Shown here one piece after another: positions 35,652 through 43,121 of a DNA stretch of 46,321 nt. Source of the stretch: Deltaproteobacteria bacterium HGW-Deltaproteobacteria-14 (lineage in GTDB: Bacteria; Myxococcota_A; UBA9042; PHBI01); contig PHBI01000027.1 in assembly GCA_002841945.1 (NCBI GenBank), positions 1 through 46,321 on the forward strand, written 5' to 3'. The translations under genes were made by a program, and so were the position numbers. Below the pieces are notes generated by a model. It saw only the letters and a list, made by a program, of their open reading frames with translations, made no database searches and had not been told where the DNA came from. Positions within the stretch are counted from its first letter, which is position 1, and each line of letters begins with the position of its first letter.

Positions 35652-36128
35652 CTAATAGGGCGTCGGCGGGCGCGTGAGCGTCGGGGCGACCGCGGCGAGC
35701 AGCCGGTCCTCCTCGGCCCGCATGGCGGCGGCCTCGTCCGGCTCGGCGTGGTCGTAGCCCAGGAGGTGACAGAAGCCGTGTACCAGCAGGAACACCGCCA
35801 GGTCGTCGCGCGGCATCGCCAGCTTCTCGGCCTCCGCCGCCGTGTACTCGACGCTGATCACGACGTCCCCGAGCGGCGCCGCCTCGTCCTCGGGCCCGAG
35901 CAGCAGCTCGCCCTCGTCCATCGCGAAGGAGAGCACGTCGGTCGCCTTGTCCTCACCCCGCCACTCGGCGTTCAGCGCGCGGATCTGCGCGTCATCGGTC
36001 AGCACCAGCGACAGCTCGCGTCCGGCGAGGTCGGCGGCGACCAGCAGCGCCTCGCCGACCTCGGCCAGCCGCTCGACCAGCGCCTCCTCACCCTCCGCCG
36101 CGCCCTCGGCGTATGCGTCGACCGGCAT
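35652..36128 (-). CDS. ybeY: Endoribonuclease YbeY (rRNA maturation factor)
   Basis: A 158-residue zinc-dependent RNase acting in 16S rRNA 3-prime maturation and ribosome quality control. The metal motif is HGFCHLLGYDH (three His, H-x3-H-x5-H), followed by EPDEAAAM. Upstream, ALNAEWRGEDKATDVLSF matches the family core. ATG 36128 is chosen because GAGGAG, overlapping the cupin stop codon, lies at good spacing. The gene is downstream of phoH, its usual neighbour, but with a cupin gene between. A CTAATAGG direct repeat overlaps the stop codon. Confidence 0.93.
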   Translation of the reverse strand: MPVDAYAEGAAEGEEALVERLAEVGEALLVAADLAGRELSLVLTDDAQIRALNAEWRGEDKATDVLSFAMDEGELLLGPEDEAAPLGDVVISVEYTAAEAEKLAMPRDDLAVFLLVHGFCHLLGYDHAEPDEAAAMRAEEDRLLAAVAPTLTRPPTPY

Positions 36129-36133
36129 CGCGG

Positions 36134-36499
36134 CTACTCCTCGTCCCGGTGCACCGTGTCCGGCGTGAACGCCGGCAGGCACACCGCGATGTACTCGGCG
36201 CCGTCGGCCTCGGGGGTCGAGTAGCGCACCCACTCGCCAGGCTCGGTGATGACGGCCTGGCCCGCCCGCACCGTCAGCGCTCCGCCGTCGTGCTCCACCT
36301 GCAGCGCCCCGCGCAGGACCACCGTCAGCTCGCGGAACGCCGGCCGCTGCCCGGGCTCCACCCAGCCGCCCGGGCTCCGCATGTGCGCGACGCTGACGCC
36401 CTCGTCGCCGCTGTTGACCCGACCGACGTACTCGTCGATGAGCTTTGGCTTGTTCCCCGCCGCCGTGACGCGCGTCGCGCCCGTGATGAGCTTCGGCAT
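36134..36499 (-). CDS. Cupin-fold protein without metal ligands
   Basis: A 121-residue small beta-barrel protein. The two cupin motifs are present (GGWVEPGQRPAFRELTVVLRG and GQAVITEPGEWVRY) but the usual His ligands are missing from both, so it probably binds no metal by the classic site. The C-terminus (YIAVCLPAFTPDTVHRDE) is recognisable as a conserved family. It lies one base after the phoH stop with GGAGGA upstream, and five bases before ybeY, so all three are almost certainly one operon. Function unknown. Confidence 0.85.
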   Translation of the reverse strand: MPKLITGATRVTAAGNKPKLIDEYVGRVNSGDEGVSVAHMRSPGGWVEPGQRPAFRELTVVLRGALQVEHDGGALTVRAGQAVITEPGEWVRYSTPEADGAEYIAVCLPAFTPDTVHRDEE

Positions 36500-36500
36500 C

Positions 36501-37586
36501 TCAGTCCTCCCCGATCTCGAGCGCGAAGCTCAAGGCGTCGTCGCCTCGGTTCGCCGCGGCCTCGGCCTCGTTCGCCGCCGCCTCGTCGCCCCGGGTCGGC
36601 GGGCGGTTGCGCCGCTCGCGCGACACCCCGGCGCGGGCGTCGTCGCGGTCGTAGGCGTTGACGATGCGCATCACCAGCGGGTGCCGCACGACGTCGTCGG
36701 CGCTGAAGTAGCAGACCGACACCCCCTTCACGTCCGCCAGGATGCGCGCGGCGTGGGCGAGCCCGCTGCGCTCGGGGTCGGGCAGGTCCGTCTGGGTGAT
36801 GTCGCCGGTCACCACGGTCTTCGTGTTGTACCCGAGCCGGGTCAGGCACATCCGCATCTGCTCGCGCGTCGCGTTCTGCGCCTCGTCGAGGATCACGAAG
36901 GCGTCGTTCAGCGTGCGCCCGCGCATGAACGCCAAGGGTGCGATCTCAATGGCGTTTTCGCCGATGAGCCGCTGCACCTTGGTCAGCTCGAGCATGTCGT
37001 AGAGCGCGTCGTACAGCGGCCGGAGGTAGGGGTTGACCTTCTCGGCCATGTCGCCCGGGAGGAACCCGAGCTTCTCGCCCGCCTCCACCGCCGGCCGGGT
37101 CAGGATGATGCGCTTCACCTCGCGGGCGAGCAGCGCCTGCACCGCCATCGCCATCGCCAGGTAGGTCTTGCCCGTGCCCGCCGCCCCGATCCCGAAGGTC
37201 AGGTCGTTGCCGCGCATCGCGTCGATGTAGTGTTTCTGCCCGAGGTTCTTCGGCGAGATGCGGCGCTTGCCGCTCGCGACGAAGATCGTGTCGAGGAACA
37301 CGTCCGCCAGCCGCGCGTCGGGCGCCCCGCTGACGATCCGGATCCCGCGCGGGATGTCCGACGGGAACACTCGGTAGCCTTGGCGTGCGAGGTCGTAGAA
37401 CTGGTCGAGGGCGGTGCTCGCGACCTCCACGTCGTGCGCCGCGCCCGAGACCTGCACCGTGTTGCCGCGGGTGGCGACCCCGACGTGCAGCAGCTCCTCG
37501 ACGATCTTCAGGTGTTTGTCGTTGGGCCCGCAGAGCTGCTGAAAGGCGTCCCGGTCTTCGTAGCTCAACGTCGCTGTGATCGTCAC
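36501..37586 (-). CDS. phoH: PhoH-like ATPase
   Basis: A 361-residue cytoplasmic ATPase of the PhoH/PhoL family, linked to RNA metabolism and commonly encoded beside ybeY. The N-terminal half includes a KH-like region. The ATPase part has Walker A GAAGTGKT (134-141), the conserved LTRPAVEAGEKLGFLPGD and Walker B FVILDEAQN. The C-terminal extension is Ala/Glu/Arg-rich. I chose GTG 37586, with GGAGG four bases before it; an upstream GTG at 37652, directly after the slt stop, would add an Arg/Gly-rich segment. It lies in an apparent slt-phoH-cupin-ybeY operon. Confidence 0.93.
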   Translation of the reverse strand: MTITATLSYEDRDAFQQLCGPNDKHLKIVEELLHVGVATRGNTVQVSGAAHDVEVASTALDQFYDLARQGYRVFPSDIPRGIRIVSGAPDARLADVFLDTIFVASGKRRISPKNLGQKHYIDAMRGNDLTFGIGAAGTGKTYLAMAMAVQALLAREVKRIILTRPAVEAGEKLGFLPGDMAEKVNPYLRPLYDALYDMLELTKVQRLIGENAIEIAPLAFMRGRTLNDAFVILDEAQNATREQMRMCLTRLGYNTKTVVTGDITQTDLPDPERSGLAHAARILADVKGVSVCYFSADDVVRHPLVMRIVNAYDRDDARAGVSRERRNRPPTRGDEAAANEAEAAANRGDDALSFALEIGED

Positions 37587-37652
37587 TCGACCTCCGCCGC
37601 GCCGCCTCCGAGCGTTGGTTTCTCCTGCACCCGTGATGGCGGCCGAGGTCAC

Positions 37653-40235
37653 CTAATAATTCGGCTCCGCCGCAAAGTCACGGGCGACCGCGTTCGACAC
37701 GTAGGTGTGTAGCTCGCCGTGGTAGATGGCGCGGTAGCGTGCGAGGTGCTTGAGCACGGACTTGGCGTAGCTGCGCGCCTGGCCGAAGGGGATCTCCTCG
37801 ATGAACATGTCCATCGGCCCCTCGCCGCGCGCCAGCAGCCACGCCGCGACCCGGTGCGGCCCCGCGTTGTACGCCGCGGCCGCCAGCGGCTCCTGCCCCT
37901 GGAATTTGTCGAGCGCGGCGGCCAGGTAGTAGGTCCCGAAGTAGACGTTCACCGGCGGCTCGAGCAGCAGCTCCGGGCTGAACTCGGCGTAGCCCAGCGC
38001 GTGCGCCACGCGGCGCCCGGTGCGCGGGATCATCTGGAGCAGGCCGTACGCGTCGCTCACGCTGATGGCGTGGGGGTGAAAGGCGCTCTCGACGGTCATG
38101 ATCGCGTACACGTAGTAGGGCGGCACCTTGAACTGCCGCGAGAAGGCCTGCACGAGCGCCGGGTACGCGATGGGGTAGGAGTCGCGCCAGGCCTTCGAGG
38201 TCGGCCCGTCATCGAAGCCGCCGTCCTCGTAGGCCCCGCGCCGCAGCGCGTACGGGTCGGCCAGCGCCCGCTGGGCCTCCCGCAGGGCCTTGCGGATCGC
38301 GCTGGCGTTGCGCGAGAAGGCGCGCGCCGCCTGGGTCGACTTGCGCCCGCGCTCGCGGATGCTCGCGCCGCTGCGCGCGCGCTTCGTCGCGCGGTTGTCG
38401 AGCATGTCCGCCCGCGCCCGGCTCGAAAGCGACCCGCCGTAGGACAGCGTCCGCAGGTCCATGCCGATGACGCGCAGCTCGCCCGCGGCGTCGTCGAGGA
38501 GCCCGAGGTTCGCGAGCTCGAGGGCCCGCACCGCCTCCGGCGCGGCGTCGCCGTAGTCGTCGGCGAGGCGCTGGATCGCGACCAGGATCGTGGGCAGCGG
38601 GGCGCGCGCCGGCGCCTGGTCGAACGCGCCGGCCAGCGACGCCTCGCTCCAGCGCACGGTCTCGCTGGCTCGGACCCCGGCGACCTCGTCGGGCACCGCC
38701 CCGTCGAGCTCGGCGAGGCGGCTCCACGCCTGCACCCCGTAGTAGTCCCAGGGCGCGTCCTCGCTGAGCCCGGCGAAGACCTCGCGGGCGGCGGCGTCAT
38801 CCCCGGAGAGCTGGAGCGCCCGGGCGTACCAGTAGCGCTCGTACAGGCGCGACGTCCCGCGCGCCCGACCGCCGCGGTCGCCGAACCTGCGCGCCGCCTT
38901 GGCGGCTTGCTCGGGCTCGCCCATCCGCAGCAGACACCAGATCATCCGGTCGGTCGGATCCGGGTCTCCGCGGCGTCCGCTCTTGCGCGCCAGGTAGTAC
39001 GCTCGGTAGGCGTCCTTGTAGCGGCCGAACTCGTAGCGCAGGTCCGCCACCTGGCTCCAGTACCCGCGGCCTTTGCGGCCGGAGTGGCGGTCGAGGAAGA
39101 TCTTCTCGGCCGCCGCGAGGTCGTCCATGTAGGCGTAGAGGCGCGACAGGCGCCAGTCGTCGAGGCCGTCCCCGCCGTGCTCCGAGAGCCACCGGTGCGC
39201 GGCGAGCGCCTCGGGGAAGCGGAAGCTCTCGTACTCCGCCCGGAGCAGCAGCTCCATCGCCCGCCGCTCGGTCCCGCGCTGCTTCGCGGCCCGCGCCTCG
39301 TCGATCGCCCGCTCCGCCATCACCCGCGCCTCGTCGAAGCGCCGCTCGGAGACGAGGTAGTCGACCTGGTCGAGGTCGACCGGGGATCGCGCCGGCGCCG
39401 CGCCGAGCGGCTCGAGGAGCAGCAGCGCCTCGAGCCCGGCGCGGCTCTCCGGGGCCTCGCGCACCAGCGCCCGGAGCGGCTTCACGGCCGCGTCCGCGCG
39501 CCCGAGGCCGATGTCGAGCGCGGCGCGGCGCACGATCACCTCGCGCGCCACCGGCGAGTCCGGGTAGCGGTCGAGGAAGCGGTCGTAGAGCTTGCGCGCC
39601 TTCTTGGCGTCGCCGGCCTCCTCGGCCAGGCGCGCCTCGAGGCGCAGCGCCCGCTCGCGGTAGGGCGACAGCGCCGCGGCCTCGACCCGGCGCAGCTCGG
39701 CGCTCGCCTCCGCCCGGTGCCCGGAGGCGGCCAGCGCCTGGCCGAGCCCCCAGCGGATGACGTCCTCGAGCGCCGTCTTCGCCTCTCGCGTCCGGCCGAG
39801 CTCGAGGGCCTCGGCGTAGGCGTCCGCGGCCGCCGCCCAGTCGCCCGCCGCCAGCGCCAGGCGACCGACCAGGTGCAGGCTGTCGCGCCTCACGGTCGCG
39901 GGCGCCGACGCGTCCCGCGCGAGCCCCTCGAGCAGCGCTCTCGCCGTGTTCGCGGCCCCATCGCGGGCCGCATCTCGCGCTGCGGCGAAGCGCGCCTCGG
40001 GGCTCACCACCTCGGTGGGCGCGTCGACCCCGTAGCCCCCCGGCGCGAGGGCCGACTCGGTGCCCTCGGTGGCGAGGACCAGCGTGACCTCGCCGCCGCT
40101 CGCCGCCGTCGGGTCAGGCGCCGGCGCCTCGGCGCGCGCGTCCCCCGCCCCGATCAACCCCGCGACGGCCAGCGCGAGGCCGATGCGCGTCAGGGGGACG
40201 GCGGAGGGGGGCGGCTCGGTGGCGGGGCGGCGCAT
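37653..40235 (-). CDS. slt: Soluble lytic murein transglycosylase (Slt-type) with TPR-like superhelix
   Basis: An 860-residue periplasmic enzyme that cleaves peptidoglycan glycan strands to 1,6-anhydro products. A signal peptide (hydrophobic IGLALAVAGLIGAGDARA) is followed by a long helical-repeat region (about 60-600), matching the Slt70 superhelix. The catalytic SLT domain has IMTVESAFHP (Glu716), AYGLLQMIPRTG and AAAYNAGPHRV, and the C-terminal QARSYAKSVLKHLARY is typical. An upstream start at 40289 is possible, but ATG 40235 gives a normal signal peptide. Together with the GT51 protein it supports active wall remodelling. The gene heads the run towards phoH and ybeY. Confidence 0.92.
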   Translation of the reverse strand: MRRPATEPPPSAVPLTRIGLALAVAGLIGAGDARAEAPAPDPTAASGGEVTLVLATEGTESALAPGGYGVDAPTEVVSPEARFAAARDAARDGAANTARALLEGLARDASAPATVRRDSLHLVGRLALAAGDWAAAADAYAEALELGRTREAKTALEDVIRWGLGQALAASGHRAEASAELRRVEAAALSPYRERALRLEARLAEEAGDAKKARKLYDRFLDRYPDSPVAREVIVRRAALDIGLGRADAAVKPLRALVREAPESRAGLEALLLLEPLGAAPARSPVDLDQVDYLVSERRFDEARVMAERAIDEARAAKQRGTERRAMELLLRAEYESFRFPEALAAHRWLSEHGGDGLDDWRLSRLYAYMDDLAAAEKIFLDRHSGRKGRGYWSQVADLRYEFGRYKDAYRAYYLARKSGRRGDPDPTDRMIWCLLRMGEPEQAAKAARRFGDRGGRARGTSRLYERYWYARALQLSGDDAAAREVFAGLSEDAPWDYYGVQAWSRLAELDGAVPDEVAGVRASETVRWSEASLAGAFDQAPARAPLPTILVAIQRLADDYGDAAPEAVRALELANLGLLDDAAGELRVIGMDLRTLSYGGSLSSRARADMLDNRATKRARSGASIRERGRKSTQAARAFSRNASAIRKALREAQRALADPYALRRGAYEDGGFDDGPTSKAWRDSYPIAYPALVQAFSRQFKVPPYYVYAIMTVESAFHPHAISVSDAYGLLQMIPRTGRRVAHALGYAEFSPELLLEPPVNVYFGTYYLAAALDKFQGQEPLAAAAYNAGPHRVAAWLLARGEGPMDMFIEEIPFGQARSYAKSVLKHLARYRAIYHGELHTYVSNAVARDFAAEPNY

Positions 40236-40567
40236 GGGGACCTGACGATGCGGGCGGGTAGGGCTGCGGGGGCGGGACCGAGAGGCCACCGCCGAGCCTG
40301 GACCGGGACGCGTCGCGAGCGACCCAGGCTATCAACATCCTTGAAGAACCCTTGGCCTCGCGGCAAGTTTCCCACGACTTTTGGGCCGCCGCTCCCCCGG
40401 GGCCGTCGCGTGGCCGGCGACCCTGTCGCCGCGCGAGCGAGCCCCTGCGGAGATCTCCGAGCTCCGGCCGACCGGCGCGCCGAGCCGGGCGCCTCCCGCG
40501 GCTCCGAACCGGTGTTCACGGCGTCGGATCCGCCGGCCGGGCGCTCGGGTGGCCTCCGAGCGGTCCC
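40236..40567. other. 332-base gap upstream of slt
   Basis: Between the end of the UbiK-like gene and the slt start I find no gene, RNA or convincing promoter. It presumably holds the slt promoter and ribosome site. Short open frames here look like GC-rich chance frames. Confidence 0.4.
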
Positions 40568-41164
40568 CTACTGCGGCTTCGCGGCCTTCTTCGCCCGCTT
40601 CGCCGGCGCGCGGGTGCGCGCGGGCTTCTTCGTGGCGGCCGCCGAGGCGGTGTCGCCGTCCGGCTTCGCCGCGGTCGCCTTCGCGGTCGCCTTCGCGGGC
40701 TTCGGCGTGGCCGCCTTCGCGGGCTTCGCCGCAGCGGCCTCGGTCGCCTTCGCCGGCTCCGGCTCCGGCGTCGCCTTCGCCTTGGGCTCGGGCTTGGCCG
40801 CCGCCTTCGCCTTGGGCTCGGGCTTGGCCGCCGCCGCCGCGTCCTTCTTCGCCTGCTCCAGCTCGCCCTCGGCGCGCTCGGCCCGGCGCCGCTGCTGCGC
40901 GAGCTCGTGCTCGAGTGACGCGACCTGGTTCTCGAGCTCCCGCACCATCCGCTTGAAGTGCTTGAGCTCCTTCTGGGTGACCAGGTCAAAGCGCCGCGCG
41001 ATGGTGGCGACCCGCTCATCGAGGGCGTCGCGCACGTCGCCGCGCAGGTTGATGACGCGCCGCACGACGTCTTGCAGCTTCGGGTGCGAGAGCAGCCCCG
41101 CCGCGGGTGCGCTCCCGAAGACCTTGTTCGCCGTCTTCATCGCCAGGTCCTTGAGGCTGTTCAC
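40568..41164 (-). CDS. UbiK-like coiled-coil protein with histone H1-like tail
   Basis: About 198 residues. The N-terminal half is helical, and RFDLVTQKELKHFKRMV followed by ELENQVASLEHELA resembles the UbiK/BMFP family (LDLVTREEF then a coiled coil), whose members assist ubiquinone synthesis. The C-terminal half (from about 110) is a low-complexity Lys/Ala/Pro tail with KAKA, KPAKA and KKPA units, like histone H1 tails that bind DNA. The combination could tether DNA or an acidic surface to a membrane or lipid site; this is inference. The start is one of two adjacent GTG codons; 41164 has GGAGG at seven bases. A strong promoter precedes it. Confidence 0.75.
   Translation of the reverse strand: MNSLKDLAMKTANKVFGSAPAAGLLSHPKLQDVVRRVINLRGDVRDALDERVATIARRFDLVTQKELKHFKRMVRELENQVASLEHELAQQRRRAERAEGELEQAKKDAAAAAKPEPKAKAAAKPEPKAKATPEPEPAKATEAAAAKPAKAATPKPAKATAKATAAKPDGDTASAAATKKPARTRAPAKRAKKAAKPQ
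40773..40832 (-). repeat. 30-bp perfect tandem duplication
   Basis: Two identical 30-bp units within the UbiK-like gene encode the repeated Ala/Lys/Pro-Glu-Pro-Lys segment of its tail. It is in frame, so the tail can lengthen or shorten by ten residues. Confidence 0.75.
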
Positions 41165-41214
41165 CACGATCCCTCCGAGGTGATCGACCCTCCAGCGGGC
41201 CGCGGAGTGGCAGG

Positions 41215-41243
41215 ATGATGGTAGCTGGCCCCCCGCCTGTCAA
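41215..41243 (-). promoter_or_regulatory. Promoter of the UbiK-like gene
   Basis: On the minus strand a perfect TTGACA is followed after 17 bases by CATCAT (four of six -10 matches), about 48 bases before the gene start. One of the best promoter matches in the window. Confidence 0.6.
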
Positions 41244-41275
41244 CGACGTGGTTGCGACGCGACCGGCCTCCGTGC

Positions 41276-41303
41276 TTGCCTCTCGCCGCCGCGCCGGCAT
41301 AGG
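41276..41303 (+). promoter_or_regulatory. Possible promoter of moaA
   Basis: TTGCCT is followed after 16 bases by CATAGG, about 53 bases before the moaA ATG. A partial consensus match on the correct strand. Confidence 0.33.
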
Positions 41304-41355
41304 TTCGCGCTGGACGCGGGGCGCGAAAGGCCCCCAGCACGACGGAACCCGGTCA

Positions 41356-42513
41356 ATGAGCCACGAGCCAACCAGCGGGAGCCTGGTGCCCCTCAGCCGC
41401 CTGTCCATCGACGGGCCGCGACGCCATGACGGCGCGTGGGGCGCCGACCAGAAGAGCGACGTCCCGCGCGGGGCGCTGCTCCCCGAGCCTCCCCCCGCCC
41501 TCGTCGACGGCCAGCGCCGCGTGGTCCGCTACCTGCGCCTCTCGGTCACCGACCGCTGCAACTTCCGGTGCCAGTACTGCATGCCCGAGGAGGGCGTCGC
41601 CTTCGAGCCCAAGGCCGGGATCCTAGACTTCGACGAGGCGACCCGCGTCGTCCGCGCCTTCGCCGCCCTCGGCATCAACCGCGTGCGCCTCACCGGCGGC
41701 GAGCCGCTGCTCCGGCGCGACTTCCCCGAGCTCGTCCGGCGCATCGCCGCGGTCCCCGGCGTCGAGGACCTCGCGCTCTCCACCAACGGCTTCCTCTTCG
41801 CCCCCATCGCCCGCGAGCTGCGCGCGGCGGGGCTCAAGCGCGTCAACATCAGCCTCGACACGCTCCGGGCCGACCGCTTCGCGTCGATCACCCGCACGGG
41901 GGATCTGGGGCGGGTCCTCGACGCCGTCGCCGCCGCGCTCGCCGAGGGCTACGCCCCGGTCAAGCTCAACGCCGTGGTCCTGCGCGGCTTCAACGAGGAC
42001 GAGCTCGGCGGCCTCGTGCGCTACGCCGGCGCCACCGGCGCCCTGCTGCGCTTCATCGAATACATGCCCATCGGCGTCGACGGCTTCTGGTCGGATCACA
42101 CCTTCATGTCGACCGACGACATGATCGCGCGCCTGTCCGAGGAGTTCGTCGTCCACGAGCCGCGCGGCTTCGCGGCCGACGTCGGCGTCGTCGGCGGCGG
42201 GCCGGCCCGCTACGCCACCGTCGTCCCGAAGGGCGGCGGCGCGCCGGTCGAGGTCGGCTTCATCAGCGCGCTCAGCCACAACTTCTGCAGCAGCTGCAAC
42301 CGCGTCCGCGTCACCGCCACCGGCGCCCTGCAGGAGTGCCTGGCCTTCCCCGGCACGCTGTCCTTGCGCGACCTCATGCGCAGCGGCGCCAGCGACGCCG
42401 ATCTCGCCGGCGTCATCGAGGGCGCGCTCTTCGGCAAGGGCGCGGGTCACCGCTTCGATCCCTTCGACGGCGGCGTGCGGACCTTCCAGCCGATGAGCGT
42501 CACCGGAGGGTGA
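41356..42513 (+). CDS. moaA: GTP 3',8-cyclase MoaA (molybdenum cofactor biosynthesis)
   Basis: A 385-residue radical SAM enzyme that converts GTP to 3',8-cyclo-GTP, the first step of molybdopterin synthesis. The SAM cluster ligands are Cys68, Cys72, Cys75 (CNFRCQYC). The second 4Fe-4S cluster, which binds GTP, uses Cys311, Cys314 and Cys328 (CSSCNRVRVTATGALQEC). LRLSVTDR, TGGEPLLR and ISLDTL are family motifs, and the C-terminus ends in Gly-Gly as needed. ATG 41356 is chosen; upstream in-frame codons to 41215 overlap the promoter region. The N-terminal 55 residues before VRYLRLSVTDR are longer than usual. No other moa gene is nearby. Confidence 0.95.
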   Translation: MSHEPTSGSLVPLSRLSIDGPRRHDGAWGADQKSDVPRGALLPEPPPALVDGQRRVVRYLRLSVTDRCNFRCQYCMPEEGVAFEPKAGILDFDEATRVVRAFAALGINRVRLTGGEPLLRRDFPELVRRIAAVPGVEDLALSTNGFLFAPIARELRAAGLKRVNISLDTLRADRFASITRTGDLGRVLDAVAAALAEGYAPVKLNAVVLRGFNEDELGGLVRYAGATGALLRFIEYMPIGVDGFWSDHTFMSTDDMIARLSEEFVVHEPRGFAADVGVVGGGPARYATVVPKGGGAPVEVGFISALSHNFCSSCNRVRVTATGALQECLAFPGTLSLRDLMRSGASDADLAGVIEGALFGKGAGHRFDPFDGGVRTFQPMSVTGG

Positions 42514-42562
42514 ACGTGACCCGACCGGTCGCGCACGGCGCCCTCGCCACGGAGAACGAGGC

Positions 42563-42904
42563 ATGATCAGGCTCCTCGCCGTCCTCACGCTCGTCACCGG
42601 CCTCACCTCAGCGACCGGCTGCGGCGCGTCCCCCGAGCCCGCGGCGCCGGCGCCCTGGGCCGCCGCGCCGGGCGCCACCACCGCCGACCTCGCGGCTCAG
42701 CTCACGAGCTGCGGCGAGCGGCTCGGGCGCTGCGAGAAAGACAAGACCGGCGCCGGCCTCATGACCGTCGCCTATGTGGTGCTCTGGGCGATCCTCGTGG
42801 GCTTCTTCTTCAGCGCCCGCAGCCGCCAGCGGCGCCTCATCCTGGAAATACGCGAGCTGAAGGCCCGGTTGGCACGTTCGCTAGACGACCGCGGCTCGAG
42901 CTGA
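42563..42904 (+). CDS. Small membrane-anchored predicted lipoprotein
   Basis: 113 residues, not recognised. The N-terminus is a signal with a possible lipobox (SATGC, Cys20) and a Pro/Ala-rich linker. Two cysteines (SCGERLGRC) precede a transmembrane helix (TVAYVVLWAILVGFFF), then a basic amphipathic helix that could form a coiled coil (RRLILEIRELKARLA). The last part resembles CcmD-like small proteins in pattern only. It begins 49 bases after moaA and is followed 22 bases later by another small membrane protein gene, so the cluster is probably co-transcribed. Confidence 0.65.
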   Translation: MIRLLAVLTLVTGLTSATGCGASPEPAAPAPWAAAPGATTADLAAQLTSCGERLGRCEKDKTGAGLMTVAYVVLWAILVGFFFSARSRQRRLILEIRELKARLARSLDDRGSS

Positions 42905-42926
42905 GCCGACGGGAGAGACCCGATCC

Positions 42927-43121
42927 ATGTCCTCGAGCCACATCTACTACATCCCGCTGCTCCTGATGGTCGGGCTGGCGGTGGGCCACCTCCTGGGGCG
43001 GCGCTCGGCGTTGTTGCAGTGCCGCGAGGACGAGATGGCCAGAAGGAGCCGAGAGGAGAGCGATCTCGCCGCGATGCAGGAAGCCACCCTCCGGGCGGCC
43101 GGGCGGGAGGACGCGCGATGA
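42927..43121 (+). CDS. Very small membrane protein
   Basis: 64 residues: one N-terminal transmembrane helix (YYIPLLLMVGLAVGHLLG) followed by a charged, helical tail (REDEMARRSREESDLAAMQ). It is not recognised. GGGAGAG lies upstream of the ATG. Its stop overlaps the start of the next gene (ATGA), which strongly supports it as a real, translated gene. Confidence 0.65.
   Translation: MSSSHIYYIPLLLMVGLAVGHLLGRRSALLQCREDEMARRSREESDLAAMQEATLRAAGREDAR

Noticed and set aside
36113..36661. Plus-strand open frame opposite the cupin and phoH genes
   Set aside because: It is Arg/Pro/His low complexity and lies opposite two well-supported conserved genes with good ribosome sites.
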